Shown here: positions 35,451 through 45,291 of the stretch, piece by piece
Position numbering within the stretch: the first letter of the stretch is position 1
Layout of the letters: each line of letters opens with the position of its first letter
Origin: CBDBLK01 sp965243145
Lineage (GTDB): Bacteria; Bdellovibrionota; Bacteriovoracia; Bacteriovoracales; Bacteriovoracaceae
DNA: 64,000 bases
Direction of reading: 5' to 3'
Assembly: GCA_965243145.1 (NCBI GenBank)
Contig: CBDEUB010000002.1
Coordinates: 682,001 to 746,000 of the forward strand
Program-made: the position numbers and the translations under genes
Notes under the pieces: model-generated
What the model was told of the DNA's origin: nothing
The model's input: the letters and a program-made list of their open reading frames with translations, nothing else
Database searches by the model: none

Positions 35451-35640
35451 ATTACTTTTTAAATGGGGCAAAGGCCCTAGTTTTGTAAAACTTCTGCTAA
35501 AAAGACGCTCGCCGGTTGGGGAGAGTACGACGGGCATTTATTTTCGCCCACCAAGACTCTTTGCTGGCATGAATAAACTTTTTGCTCGAACCTCACCAAA
35601 GGTGGATTCCCACTGTCCCGACACTCTCTCTTCAACCAAC

Positions 35641-36780
35641 TTATCCATCGCGCAAAAAATCTCCCAACTGCATTAGCTGAGAAAAAGGCAGAATATGAAT
35701 GCCATCGTCCGTGGCCCTCGCCTCCGCTCCAAGGCAGAGCAAGACGGATTTTTTCAAAGCAGGGTGTTCTTTTTTGAGTTCACGCAAATTTTTAAGGTGG
35801 TGGGGGCCGACTTTAGAAACCGCCTTGGCCTCAATGGCCAATTCCATATCTCCGACGATGAAATCCACCTCAACCCCAGTGGAGAGGCCCCAATAGCTGA
35901 GGTTCTTAAAGGGAAAATGGTAACTGAGAAATGCTCTCAATTCGTGGTAAACCCAGTTTTCAAACGCCTTTCCAAAGAGTTCGGAACCTGGCCTCAATTC
36001 CCCCCTATTGGCCAAAAAATTGACTACCCCGACATCAAAAAAGTAAAACTTAGGCGCAGCGGTGATCCTTCTCTTGGGCCTTTTTCTATAGGCCTTGAGC
36101 CACGACCCGATGAGAGTGTCCTCCAAAATGTTAAAATAGGATTTGGCGGTATAGGCCGAAACTCCGCAATCCCTGGCGATGGCATTGAAATTGATTTTGT
36201 TTGTATCGGACAGGGCGGCAACATCCAAAAATTCTGAAAAGCGATGCAGATTTTGCACTAGGCCCTCTGCGGCCACCTCTTCTTTGAGGTAATCCACCAC
36301 ATAGGCCTGTATGGCCCGGGGTGAATCTTGTGCGAGATAGTGGTTGGGGATATAACCCCGGTTCAGCACCTTGACCAAATCAAAGGAGTTTCCCAGTTCG
36401 GCCATGGTGAGGCCAAAAAGCTGGTGGCGTCTGGCCCGGCCGCCGAGAAGATTGGCGTGCCCCCGCTTGACTTTTCTAGCGCTGGAACCACACAGGCCAA
36501 AAACTTTGCCGTAGGTTTCGATCAAATAGTGAATTTCGTCCAACAAGGCGGGAATCTTTTGGATTTCATCGATCAAGACAAAGGAATCGTCTCGGGTGAG
36601 TTCGCGCAAGGTTTCCGGTTTGTTGGCCAACGCCCTCAAGAGTTCGGGCCTTAAAAGATCGATCATCTTTGCCCGGGGGTATGTTTGTTTGAGAAGGGTG
36701 GATTTGCCAACTTGCCGAGGCCCCCACAAAAAAAAGGAGTTCTGTGGTTTTTCGGGTAGTTTGAGGCCTCTTTGAAACAT
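35641..36780 (-). CDS. AAA+ ATPase with DUF4143 domain
   Basis: 379 residues. Walker A WGPRQVGKST near residue 20, Walker B SFVLIDEIQK near residue 66, CGSSARKV sensor near 98, and C-terminal VEVDFIVGDMELAIEAKAV near residue 310, the DUF4143 nuclease-like core. It is divergent from another DUF4143 gene at 36904, the two starts being 123 bp apart. AAGGT directly before the ATG may serve as ribosome site. Confidence 0.87.
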   Translation of the reverse strand: MFQRGLKLPEKPQNSFFLWGPRQVGKSTLLKQTYPRAKMIDLLRPELLRALANKPETLRELTRDDSFVLIDEIQKIPALLDEIHYLIETYGKVFGLCGSSARKVKRGHANLLGGRARRHQLFGLTMAELGNSFDLVKVLNRGYIPNHYLAQDSPRAIQAYVVDYLKEEVAAEGLVQNLHRFSEFLDVAALSDTNKINFNAIARDCGVSAYTAKSYFNILEDTLIGSWLKAYRKRPKRRITAAPKFYFFDVGVVNFLANRGELRPGSELFGKAFENWVYHELRAFLSYHFPFKNLSYWGLSTGVEVDFIVGDMELAIEAKAVSKVGPHHLKNLRELKKEHPALKKSVLLCLGAEARATDDGIHILPFSQLMQLGDFLRDG

Positions 36781-36867
36781 ACCTTATCATTTCACATTTT
36801 CATGCAAAAGTAAAATCCCATTTCATTTTTGCACAAAACAGGGGCCTTTTCTTCTCAAATCGAAATT

Positions 36868-36896
36868 TTGCTTTTCGATTTTAGAAAAGATACCAT
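36868..36896 (+). promoter_or_regulatory. Possible leaderless promoter of the DUF4143 gene at 36904
   Basis: TTGCTT (36868-36873), 17-bp spacer, TACCAT (36891-36896), with 7 bases to the ATG. It is weaker than the promoter at 25090 but has the same geometry. Confidence 0.4.
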
Positions 36897-36903
36897 AGAA
36901 CCC

Positions 36904-38160
36904 ATGGCCATTATCAAACGCCACATCCGGCCATTAATTATGGATGCCTTGCGATCATTTCCCGTGGCCTATATCAATGGCCCCCGCCAAGCGGGAAAAA
37001 CCACCTTGGCCAAAATTTTGTTGACTGAGGATTTTAAGGCCAAGTTTATCACCTTTGACGATGCCCTCGAACGGGCCGCGGCCGCCCGCAACCCCCTTAA
37101 CTACCTCAGAGAGTCCGGCACTCCTTTAATTATTGATGAAGTCCAAAGGGTTCCAGAAATATTTTTCGCACTCAAAAAATTGGTGGACGAACGCCGGCAA
37201 AAGGCCCTTCAGGACAAGACTTCCCCCAACGGGTGTTATTTATTAACCGGATCGGCCAATTTAACCGCCATGGCCCAATTGGCCAATGCCATGGTTGGCC
37301 GCATGGCCACCTTGACTTTATTGCCTCTCAGTGCTGGGGAAAAAGAAGGCACTAGGCCTCGCTTTATCGAACGCTGTTTTGAACGGGATTTTTCATCCGT
37401 AGAACCCAATGCCACCACACTGGCACAGGCCATACAAATGGCCAGCTTCCCCGAGTTGGCGACCATGCCAGAGAACATGATCAAAACCTGGTTTAAAAAT
37501 TATATTCAAAAAATCACCCTGGAAGACCCCCGCCATATCTACAATTTAGAAAAAGCGGAATACATGCCGTCGTTGCTTCAGACACTGGCCTCCCGTGCTG
37601 GAAATTTAATCAATGATGCCAATATGGGAAGAGAACTTGGCCTCAACGCGGTGACAACCCGAAACTACAGAGGCCTTTTAGAAAGCACCTTTATTGCTTG
37701 CACTCTAAAACCCTGGTACCGCAATATGGCCAAACGCTTGGTCAAGTCTAAGAAGTCCTATTTTTACGATACCATGCTGTTATGCCACCTGCTAGGGCAA
37801 TCTCCCGAAGTTTTTATCAAAAGTTCCCCAACTCAATTTGGGCACATTTTGGAAAATTTTGTTTTCTCTGAACTGATCAAGGTGGGCCAAAGCGGAGAGC
37901 ATGAAGTCAACATCTCCTTTTACCGCACCAACGATGGGAGAGAAGTTGATTTTGTGCTGGAGAGACAAAACAAGTTGGTGGCCATTGAAGTTAAAAATGC
38001 CGAACACATTGAAAAAAAAGATTTGGCGGGCATTAAAGAATTGCAAAAGATGACGGGCAAAGATTTCGTTTGTGGCATTATCTTATGCAATACCGAAAGA
38101 GTCATTCCCTATGACGACAATATTTATCTTCTGCCCTTGAGTTGCCTTTGGAGCGAATAA
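36904..38160 (+). CDS. AAA+ ATPase with DUF4143 domain
   Basis: 418 residues from ATG 36904; the open frame extends to 36829, but that stretch looks like promoter. Walker A NGPRQAGKTT near residue 23, Walker B TPLIIDEVQRVP near 76, LTGSANLTA near 112, and C-terminal REVDFVLERQ then VAIEVKN near residue 350. It belongs to the larger DUF4143 subgroup. It is divergent from 35641-36780 and ends 3 bp before the convergent Nudix-MBL gene. Confidence 0.87.
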   Translation: MAIIKRHIRPLIMDALRSFPVAYINGPRQAGKTTLAKILLTEDFKAKFITFDDALERAAAARNPLNYLRESGTPLIIDEVQRVPEIFFALKKLVDERRQKALQDKTSPNGCYLLTGSANLTAMAQLANAMVGRMATLTLLPLSAGEKEGTRPRFIERCFERDFSSVEPNATTLAQAIQMASFPELATMPENMIKTWFKNYIQKITLEDPRHIYNLEKAEYMPSLLQTLASRAGNLINDANMGRELGLNAVTTRNYRGLLESTFIACTLKPWYRNMAKRLVKSKKSYFYDTMLLCHLLGQSPEVFIKSSPTQFGHILENFVFSELIKVGQSGEHEVNISFYRTNDGREVDFVLERQNKLVAIEVKNAEHIEKKDLAGIKELQKMTGKDFVCGIILCNTERVIPYDDNIYLLPLSCLWSE

Positions 38161-38163
38161 ACC

Positions 38164-39549
38164 TCACCCGCCCTCGGCCCAAATTTTGGCCACATGGGAG
38201 CGGATGGTGGCCAGGGCGTGTTTTTTCAATGTGGGGGCCAGGCCTGCGTACAAAACGGCGAAGATTTCCTCTTCGCTCTTGTTTTGTGCCAATAGCTTGA
38301 CGATCTGTTGCTCCCGGTACTGGCGGTGTTCGAGGGTGGCCTTCAAGCGGTGGGTTCCCCCCATCAAAGTTCCGTGACTGGGGATCACCACCCGCGGCCG
38401 CCAATCGATCACCCGCTTCAGGCTCGCCATATATTCGGCCATGTCTCCCTCGTCGTTGCCCACCACCACGGTGCCCACGGTTTGAATCAAGTCGCCGGCC
38501 AAAAACCAGGCCTTGGACTCCGCCGCTGGGGCCAATTGCCCGCGGTCGTGGCCCGGAACGCTGTAGATTTTCACCGGACTGCCCTTGGATCGGGTCAACA
38601 CATCCCCCTCTTTAAAAATTTCCAGCGGGGTTTCTCCCCAATAGTCCGCCCCCCATTTGCCCTCGATGCGCCGGCGGGTGTCTTCACTCAGGCCGATGGG
38701 CACACCCCACTCTTGGGCCATAAGGGGGGCCATTTCGTGGTGGTCGGGGTGGTGGTGGGTGAGAAAAACCAAGTCGATGGAAGCGGCCCCCACGCTGTCT
38801 AAGTGGGCGCGCACCGAGCGCAACAATTTTTGGTATTCTTCGGGACTGCGCGGAGAGGGATCGATCAGCACCCGCCGCGCTCCCGCATCCCCGTCTCCAA
38901 TGAGAAAACAGTTGGTGCGGTTGGCGGGGGGAAAGGTGCGGCTCAAGGGCATAAACTGCACCACCCCCGCCAGCGCTTCCAGGCGCGGGACTTCACCCTC
39001 TAAATCAAAAGGGTATTCCAAGTTGACGGGAAAAGAGGCCCCTTCCCTGGCCAGTTCCCCCATCAAGCGCACGATGGAGGGCACAGACAGTATCTCGGCG
39101 CACTCGAAGGCCTGCAACCACTCCCGCGGCGAACACCACTGCGCGCTTTGAATTTCCCCCCGGTCAAACTCCAGAGGGCAGGTCTGTTGCAAATCGAAGG
39201 CGAAAAAATGGGTGTGAAAGCGGTAGGGATAAAAGGGCGGCGTAGTGGCCACACCCAACCAGTGTGCGGCCAAAATTTTTCCCTCAGTGGCCCACTCTGC
39301 GAGATTGACACCCAGTTCTTCCCGCACTTCCCGCAGACAAGCGTTGATCAACTGGCCGTCCAGGCCATGCCACAGGGAATGGGGCCACTTCAATTCCGTC
39401 CCATCACTGGCCGCCACCTTGCCGCCGGGAAAAGCGGTATAACCAGGAAAAGTGCGCAAGTAGGGTTGGCGAACAATGGTGAAAACTTGGCCCCGGGCGC
39501 GCAGGACAACAGAGACGGCATCAATGGGTTTGCTTTCCTGGGCCTGCAC
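38164..39549 (-). CDS. Nudix hydrolase fused to metallo-beta-lactamase-fold hydrolase
   Basis: 461 residues from a GTG preceded by TGAGG. Residues 8-175 form a Nudix domain with GGKVAAS...LREVREELGV. From about 205 a metallo-beta-lactamase fold follows with LTHHHPDHHEM, GHDRGQL, LAGDLI and PSHG metal ligands. Similar fusions occur in Proteobacteria; the substrate is unknown, possibly acyl-CoA or nucleotide related. The gene is 9 bp downstream of the indolepyruvate oxidoreductase, so it belongs to the aromatic amino-acid operon. Confidence 0.85.
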   Translation of the reverse strand: MQAQESKPIDAVSVVLRARGQVFTIVRQPYLRTFPGYTAFPGGKVAASDGTELKWPHSLWHGLDGQLINACLREVREELGVNLAEWATEGKILAAHWLGVATTPPFYPYRFHTHFFAFDLQQTCPLEFDRGEIQSAQWCSPREWLQAFECAEILSVPSIVRLMGELAREGASFPVNLEYPFDLEGEVPRLEALAGVVQFMPLSRTFPPANRTNCFLIGDGDAGARRVLIDPSPRSPEEYQKLLRSVRAHLDSVGAASIDLVFLTHHHPDHHEMAPLMAQEWGVPIGLSEDTRRRIEGKWGADYWGETPLEIFKEGDVLTRSKGSPVKIYSVPGHDRGQLAPAAESKAWFLAGDLIQTVGTVVVGNDEGDMAEYMASLKRVIDWRPRVVIPSHGTLMGGTHRLKATLEHRQYREQQIVKLLAQNKSEEEIFAVLYAGLAPTLKKHALATIRSHVAKIWAEGG

Positions 39550-39558
39550 AGTGAAACC

Positions 39559-42500
39559 TCAGAGCGTGGCCTGGGCCTGGCGGTAGCGCACTTCCCGATA
39601 GCCTTTGATATTGTCCAGGGCCTGCAAGTGCCGGCGCTTGTCCGCAACACTGGTGGCCTGCCCTAAGTTGTCCCGCAAACGGCGGCGGATTTGCAGGGCG
39701 ATCTCCCTTTCCCGCCGGTGCCACCCCCTCAGCACCCAACGCAACAGGCGCGCATGGCGCATGATCGCCAACATCCAGTAGCAGGGGCGCACGCCAAACT
39801 CCAATTTCAGGCCAAAAATGTCAAAGCGCGGGCGGTTGATAGGAGTGGTGCGGAAATCGCTTCCCATCTGGACATAAGTGCGGCGGTCGCGCTCCCGTTT
39901 GGCCGGGGAAATGAGTTGGTGGGCGACAAAAACTTCGTCTTTAACAAAAAAGGTTTTGGCCAAAGTCCGCAGGGCGATCGCCGCCAAGTCGGATTCGGGA
40001 ACCAATTGGGACAAGTGCAGGGCCTCCTGTAAAAAGTCCTCGGATTTTCGGCCGCGATCAAAGACATAGAGGTCGTGCACATACTGGGCCAAGTGGGTGG
40101 GATCGATGCCGGGGAAGTAGGATTGCAAACGCTTGAAGTCCCGCCGGTACAGTTTGAGTACGGCCTTTTTATTGTGCCAGGGAAGTAAAGTTTCCCTAAT
40201 GGATTGTTCGAGTTGTTTTAAGATCGCCTCGGTGGGGGAATCTGGCCGCGCACTCTCCTGGTGGCGCTGGTGCCACAATTGGCGTCCCCACTCAAAAGCG
40301 CGCAAGTTTGGCCCATGCTCTCTGGTGGGAAAGGTGCGCTCTATGGCCCTTTTCATATCCGACAAACCAAAGGGCAAGCGCCCGCTCTGAAAGGCCGCCC
40401 CCAACAGCATGGTGGTGGAATAAACCGCCCGCCCCAGGTGTTCCCTGGAAGACTGCCTCAAGGGCAAGACCTGGCCGCGCTCCCCCAGCTGCTCCCGCAA
40501 CTCGCCCAACAAAGTCTCCCGCTCCAGGCAATCCTGGCGATCCAACAGGGCGCTGAGGGGAAGTTGAAAGTCCTCATCGAAGAGGGCCTGGCCACTGGGA
40601 GCGAGAAAGTCCGCCTTGTTGAGGCCATCCAAGAAGTCCGAACTGAGCAACAAGTCGGCGCGGGAGTGCGGAGTCACCGCCGCACAACTTTGATCTTTGG
40701 CATAAATCGCCAAGTGGGCGGTGACATTGCCATTCCTCTGGGCCAAACCTTTCTGATCGACAAATTTGAAGTTTAAATCATCGCGCCCCCCCATCTCCTG
40801 GGCCGCCTCGGCCAAAATCCGCGAAATGGTGGTCACTCCCGATCCCCCCACGCCGGTGACTACCGCCCGCCAGGCATCCCCCTCCGCAATCCGGGCAAAA
40901 CTTTTGTGGGCATCAGGCAAGGGAATCCCCTCGCTGTCTGGCCACTCCCCCTGCGCTCCGGCCTCCCCTTTCCACTTGTCGGGGTGGTAGTGGTACACTT
41001 CCACCTGTTCAAAGGAGGGGCAGGCCTCGATTTTGGTGCAATAACTGTCGGCCACGCATATATCCGGATCGATGGCGATTTTGCTGCCGTAGGCATCGAA
41101 GATTTGAGTCAACCCCGGACAGCCGGTGGATTCCACACAGGCGCGGCAGTCTTCACAAGTGTCGGTGTTGATTTGATAAAAAGTTTTGCGCGGAAGAACC
41201 GCCCCTTTGGCAAACAATTCCCGCTGCTCCACCTTTTGGCGCGCTCCAAAGGTCAGGGCGCACTCTTTTTTGGAGACGATGACTTTGGTTCCCGGATGCT
41301 CGACAAACTCCTGCAATAAACTGCGGTAAAAATAGCGATCGCTGGGGTCGACCTCGATGGCCTGGGACACTCCCAATGCCTCCACCGCCTTGAGCATGTC
41401 CTGGCGGGGGCGATCCTCCCCGGTGACATCTTGGCCACTGGCGGGGGTCATTTGATGGCCCGTCATGGCGGTGTTGTCGTTGTCCAACAAAATATAAGTA
41501 ATGTTGTGGCCCATTTGCACCGAGTTTGAAATATCGGTGATGCCACTGTGAAAAAAAGTGCTGTCCCCCATCAGCACCACGCTGGGATTTTTGGTAAAGA
41601 GATCGGCCCCCGCGCCCAAGGCCCCCCCCTGCCCCATGGCCGAGAGGTTGTGCATCTCTTTAAAGGGCGGCAGAAAACTCAGGGAGTAGCACCCCACATC
41701 CCCGTGGGAGATGAGATCGATATTTTTGGCCTTCAAGGTGGCGCGCAATTCCTTGAGCAGACTCAAAGTTTCGCGGTGGGGGCAGCCCGGACAAAAAGTC
41801 GGCAAGCGGTTCGGTAGATTCTTCGCCGCTTGGGGTTTTGCACTTGAAGGCCCAGTCTGCTCTCCCAAACATTTGGACAGGCCCTCACGAACCTGCTCGA
41901 AGGAAAGGCCCCCATAGGCGGGAAAGGCCTCTTCCCAAACGCCCGCGGCCGTCTGCCACTGTTTGCCCCATATTTGAATGTCCAATTGATGGCGCTGGCA
42001 CAGGGCCTTGAGTTCCCCCTCCAAAAACCCGCGCTTTTCCTCCACCACCACGACGGTGCGCTTGCCCCGCAACCATTTTAAAAGCGACTCTTCTACCAGT
42101 GGAAAAGAACTGGCGACTTTGTAGAGACTGGCCCGTCGCAAGTGTCCCTCTTCCTCCATCACCTGCTTGGCGGTTTCAAAAATCACCCCCGCACTCACCA
42201 CTCCCATGCTGGCGTCCCCTGGGCCATATTGGCGATCCAAATTCAATTCGCCCAACAACTTTTGCAAAAGGGGAAAGCGCCGCTCGATCATGGCGCGATC
42301 GGCGTGCAGGGAATTGGGCGGAACCATCACCAACTGGGAGAGGTCAAACTTTGCGGGATCGAGGGAAACCTTTTCCCCGTCCACCTCCGCCTCGGTGGCC
42401 AACTTCACGCGCCCCCCTCCCTCGGCCATAAAAGTGGTGGTCAGCACCCCTTGGTAGAGCGACGACCGCCGCGAGAGAAAGAGGGCGTGCCCCATCCAGT

Positions 42501-42978
42501 CTTTGAGTTCCTGGGGAGTCGCCGGCTCCAAAAAAGAAATGTGCAAATGCTTGAACAAGTAGCGGCTGTCCACCGGAGCACTGGTGGAAATCGACCACGG
42601 GTCGTCGCCCACCACCACCACCACCCCGGGGCGCTCTTCCGCCCCATCCTGCGCCCGGTGCACTTCTCCCGGGTTGGCAAAATGGCCGACACTCAAGGCA
42701 TCGCTGGCGACCTGTAGGCCCATGGATTTCATCACCACCAAACTATCGCGGCCCGCCTGTTTCGCCCCGCTGGCCATGGCGGCGGCGTTGGCCTCGCTGT
42801 TGGCGATCGCCACCTGGATGCCCTTTTTCCGCAATTCCCCCTTGCGCCGGTGGAGGATGTTAAAATAGTCCGCCATGGGACTGCCGGGATAGCCGGTGTA
42901 CAGGGAAAACCCCGCTTCCAGTCCCCCGCGAACCACCAATTCATTACCGCTCAGAATAGCATGAGTCTGTTCACTCAT
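39559..42978 (-). CDS. Indolepyruvate ferredoxin oxidoreductase, fused subunits
   Basis: 1139 residues. The N-terminal half holds pyrimidine-binding sequence (SGNELVVRGGLEAGFSLYTG) and the thiamine-diphosphate motif GDSTFFHSG...LLDNDNTAMTG near residue 480. A ferredoxin-like part near 600-650 has TCEDCRACVESTGCPG and DICVADSYCTKIEACP. The gamma-type domain starts near residue 700 (VTGVGGSGVTTISRILAEA). It oxidatively decarboxylates aryl-pyruvates from aromatic amino acids to aryl-acetyl-CoA. Start ATG 42978 overlaps the hpd stop (TAATG); the open frame further upstream is a shadow of hpd. Confidence 0.9.
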   Translation of the reverse strand: MSEQTHAILSGNELVVRGGLEAGFSLYTGYPGSPMADYFNILHRRKGELRKKGIQVAIANSEANAAAMASGAKQAGRDSLVVMKSMGLQVASDALSVGHFANPGEVHRAQDGAEERPGVVVVVGDDPWSISTSAPVDSRYLFKHLHISFLEPATPQELKDWMGHALFLSRRSSLYQGVLTTTFMAEGGGRVKLATEAEVDGEKVSLDPAKFDLSQLVMVPPNSLHADRAMIERRFPLLQKLLGELNLDRQYGPGDASMGVVSAGVIFETAKQVMEEEGHLRRASLYKVASSFPLVEESLLKWLRGKRTVVVVEEKRGFLEGELKALCQRHQLDIQIWGKQWQTAAGVWEEAFPAYGGLSFEQVREGLSKCLGEQTGPSSAKPQAAKNLPNRLPTFCPGCPHRETLSLLKELRATLKAKNIDLISHGDVGCYSLSFLPPFKEMHNLSAMGQGGALGAGADLFTKNPSVVLMGDSTFFHSGITDISNSVQMGHNITYILLDNDNTAMTGHQMTPASGQDVTGEDRPRQDMLKAVEALGVSQAIEVDPSDRYFYRSLLQEFVEHPGTKVIVSKKECALTFGARQKVEQRELFAKGAVLPRKTFYQINTDTCEDCRACVESTGCPGLTQIFDAYGSKIAIDPDICVADSYCTKIEACPSFEQVEVYHYHPDKWKGEAGAQGEWPDSEGIPLPDAHKSFARIAEGDAWRAVVTGVGGSGVTTISRILAEAAQEMGGRDDLNFKFVDQKGLAQRNGNVTAHLAIYAKDQSCAAVTPHSRADLLLSSDFLDGLNKADFLAPSGQALFDEDFQLPLSALLDRQDCLERETLLGELREQLGERGQVLPLRQSSREHLGRAVYSTTMLLGAAFQSGRLPFGLSDMKRAIERTFPTREHGPNLRAFEWGRQLWHQRHQESARPDSPTEAILKQLEQSIRETLLPWHNKKAVLKLYRRDFKRLQSYFPGIDPTHLAQYVHDLYVFDRGRKSEDFLQEALHLSQLVPESDLAAIALRTLAKTFFVKDEVFVAHQLISPAKRERDRRTYVQMGSDFRTTPINRPRFDIFGLKLEFGVRPCYWMLAIMRHARLLRWVLRGWHRREREIALQIRRRLRDNLGQATSVADKRRHLQALDNIKGYREVRYRQAQATL

Positions 42979-44027
42979 TACAGGTAGCCGCGCCTTTGCT
43001 GATCCCGCTCGATGCTGCGAAAGAGTGCTCCAAAGTTGCCCTCGCCAAAGGCAAAGTTGTTTTTGCGCTGGATGATCTCGATAAAGATGGGGCCTACCAC
43101 ATTGCGGGTAAAAATTTGCAACAGGTATCCCGCCTCGTCGCCGTCGACCAAAATCTGCAACTCTTGCAGTTCTCGTGGGCCTTCGGTGACATTGGGAACT
43201 CGGTCGAAAACTTCCTGGTAGTATTCGTCGTCGATGTCCAGTGTCTCGATGGAAGTGCTGGCCAGCTTTCTCAAAGAGCGGCAAATGTCGTGGGTGATAA
43301 AGGCCAGGTGCTGCACTCCGGGGCCGCGGTATTCCTCCAAGTATTCGTTGATCTGCGACTTGGCCTCGGTTCCCTCGTTGATGGGAATGGCAAAGGAATA
43401 GTCGGGACTGCGCAAGGCAAAGGAAGTGAGGCCAGTTTTGATCCCGCGAATGTCGAAATAGCGGACTTCGCTAAAGCCGAAAATGTCCTTGTAAAAGCGG
43501 CACCACTGTTCCATCTCCCCCTTCCGCACATTATTGGTCAGGTGGTCGATGGCGATGAGTCCCTTGTCCTCGGCCACATCGGGATTTTCTAGGCCCTCAA
43601 AACCCATCTCCTTGTAGCGCGCGGGGTTGGTAAAATCGTCGACAAAGTAGATCAAACTGTCGCCAATGCCGTAAATGCCGGGCAAGTCCCCCTGGCCCCT
43701 GCGGTAATCCCCGCGCCCCGCCTCGACGGGCCTGGCCCCGCGCTTAACCGCCCCCTCATGGGCCGCCTGGGCATCGTCCACCCGCCACCCCATAGAGCAC
43801 AAACTGGGGCCATGAAGCTGGCCAAAACTCTCGGCAAAACTGCCCCGCCGGCGGTTGAGCAAAAGGCGAATGTCGTTTTGCCGGTAATAATCAATGTCCC
43901 CGGAACTGTGCGCATGAGTGCGCGAAAGGCCAAACTCCAAAAAAAGCCGGTGCAAATCTTGCGGTTTGGGCGAGACAAACTCGGCAAATTCAATGCCCCT
44001 CAGTCCCAACGGATTGTGCGCACTCAT
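42978..44027 (-). CDS. hpd: 4-hydroxyphenylpyruvate dioxygenase
   Basis: 349 residues from ATG 44027 after GGGAGGGAAG. Fe(II) ligands are visible: IDHLTNNV (His), VQHLAFITHD (His) and IFIEIIQRK (Glu). It converts 4-hydroxyphenylpyruvate to homogentisate in tyrosine breakdown. It shares an operon with the indolepyruvate oxidoreductase, so two alternative fates of aryl-pyruvates are encoded together. No homogentisate dioxygenase is in the window. Confidence 0.95.
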   Translation of the reverse strand: MSAHNPLGLRGIEFAEFVSPKPQDLHRLFLEFGLSRTHAHSSGDIDYYRQNDIRLLLNRRRGSFAESFGQLHGPSLCSMGWRVDDAQAAHEGAVKRGARPVEAGRGDYRRGQGDLPGIYGIGDSLIYFVDDFTNPARYKEMGFEGLENPDVAEDKGLIAIDHLTNNVRKGEMEQWCRFYKDIFGFSEVRYFDIRGIKTGLTSFALRSPDYSFAIPINEGTEAKSQINEYLEEYRGPGVQHLAFITHDICRSLRKLASTSIETLDIDDEYYQEVFDRVPNVTEGPRELQELQILVDGDEAGYLLQIFTRNVVGPIFIEIIQRKNNFAFGEGNFGALFRSIERDQQRRGYL

Positions 44028-44182
44028 CTTCCCTCCCTTTCTTCTGCGTTTTGTGTGGCCCGTTAGAATACGCTTTTTTGAAATGCGCTGCACGACCCGT
44101 AGCAAAAAAAGATTTTGCACAACAGATTTTTTTACTCTATATTGCTCTGGAAACTCATTGGCCGCAAAAAAAGGAGAAGGAT

Positions 44183-45274
44183 GTGAAGCTATTGACGAAT
44201 ATTCTGGTAGGCCTTGCCACAAGTGTTTGGTGTTTAGGCACTTTTGCCACTGAACAAGGTTCCATGGATGAGAAATTGTTTCTCGCTATCGAAGAAGGAG
44301 ATGCCGCTGCGGTTGAAAAATTACTGGCCAATGGTGCCAATGAAAATGCGCGGGATGAATACGGATGGACGGCATTGCATGTCGGGGCGCTACACGATCA
44401 GACAGAGATTGTCTCCGCACTTTTGGCCGCCGGTGCCGACCCCAATATCCCAAATAGCGTTGGAGTAACGCCACTCATGTCCAAATCGAAAGGGGGACAT
44501 TTGCCCATCGTCCGCATGCTGCTCGCCCACGGTGCCGACCCCAATATTCAAATTGACGGCGGGTGGACGGCACTACTGGCCGGGGTAGAGGGCGGAGATA
44601 TTGAGATCGTCCGCACGCTGATCGCCTTCGGGGCCAAGGCCGATGCCAAAAATAAGAGAGGACAAACAATCTTGGCCACCGGAGCGAGGAGCGGAGATTG
44701 GGAGATATTCCAAACCCTGATCGATGCCGGTGCGGAACTCAACGCTCAAAACAGGGACGAAATCTTAATTCACGGAGCATGGGGCGGCAATTTGGAAATC
44801 ATCCGCGCACTTCTCGACGCCGGGGCCAATGCCAACGCCTCGGACAAAGACGCTGGAATGACCGTATTGATGGCCAGTGTAGCAAGTCGAAATGCGCAGG
44901 CCGTCCGCATGATCCTCGCCGCCGGTGCCAACCCCAATGCCCAAAGTAAAGTTAGATGGACGGCATTGTTTGATCCCAATATCGGAGATTTCAATACCCA
45001 TAACGGAATGACGGCATTGATGTCTGTGTCTGTGGGAGCGGGAACTTTGGAAATCCTCCGAGTGCTTCTCGACTCCGGTGCCGATCCCAATATCCAAGAT
45101 GGAGACGGATGGACGGCGTTGATCATTGTGGCCCTGTCCTTCAGTGATGCAAAGGCCATTCAAATGCTTCTCGACGCCGGTGCCGATCCAACACTGGAAA
45201 ATATTGAAGGAAAAATGGCGCTGGATTACGCCTATACCGACGAGGCAAAAAAATTGCTGAACCCCAAACCCTAA
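44183..45274 (+). CDS. Exported ankyrin-repeat protein
   Basis: 363 residues from a GTG at 44183 with AAGGAGAAGG immediately upstream. The start of the longer frame at 44051 overlaps the hpd promoter region and is rejected. A signal (LVGLATSVWCLGTFA) is followed by about nine ankyrin repeats of 33 residues, with recurring LLAAGADPN and GWTALHVGA blocks. The mature protein would be periplasmic. It lies 17 bp upstream of three tandem exported paralogues and may be co-transcribed with them; ankyrin proteins in this position often bind or neutralise a partner. That role is inference. Confidence 0.85.
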   Translation: MKLLTNILVGLATSVWCLGTFATEQGSMDEKLFLAIEEGDAAAVEKLLANGANENARDEYGWTALHVGALHDQTEIVSALLAAGADPNIPNSVGVTPLMSKSKGGHLPIVRMLLAHGADPNIQIDGGWTALLAGVEGGDIEIVRTLIAFGAKADAKNKRGQTILATGARSGDWEIFQTLIDAGAELNAQNRDEILIHGAWGGNLEIIRALLDAGANANASDKDAGMTVLMASVASRNAQAVRMILAAGANPNAQSKVRWTALFDPNIGDFNTHNGMTALMSVSVGAGTLEILRVLLDSGADPNIQDGDGWTALIIVALSFSDAKAIQMLLDAGADPTLENIEGKMALDYAYTDEAKKLLNPKP

Positions 45275-45291
45275 TTTAAAAGGGAGATGGT

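Noticed and set aside
35041..35676. Plus-strand ORF of 211 codons crossing the XRE toxin operon
   Set aside because: It is antisense to the toxin-like gene and crosses the palindrome and a terminator; no start signal.
42979..43284. N-terminal extension of the indolepyruvate oxidoreductase
   Set aside because: It overlaps the conserved 3' end of hpd in another frame; ATG 42978 gives the normal family N-terminus.
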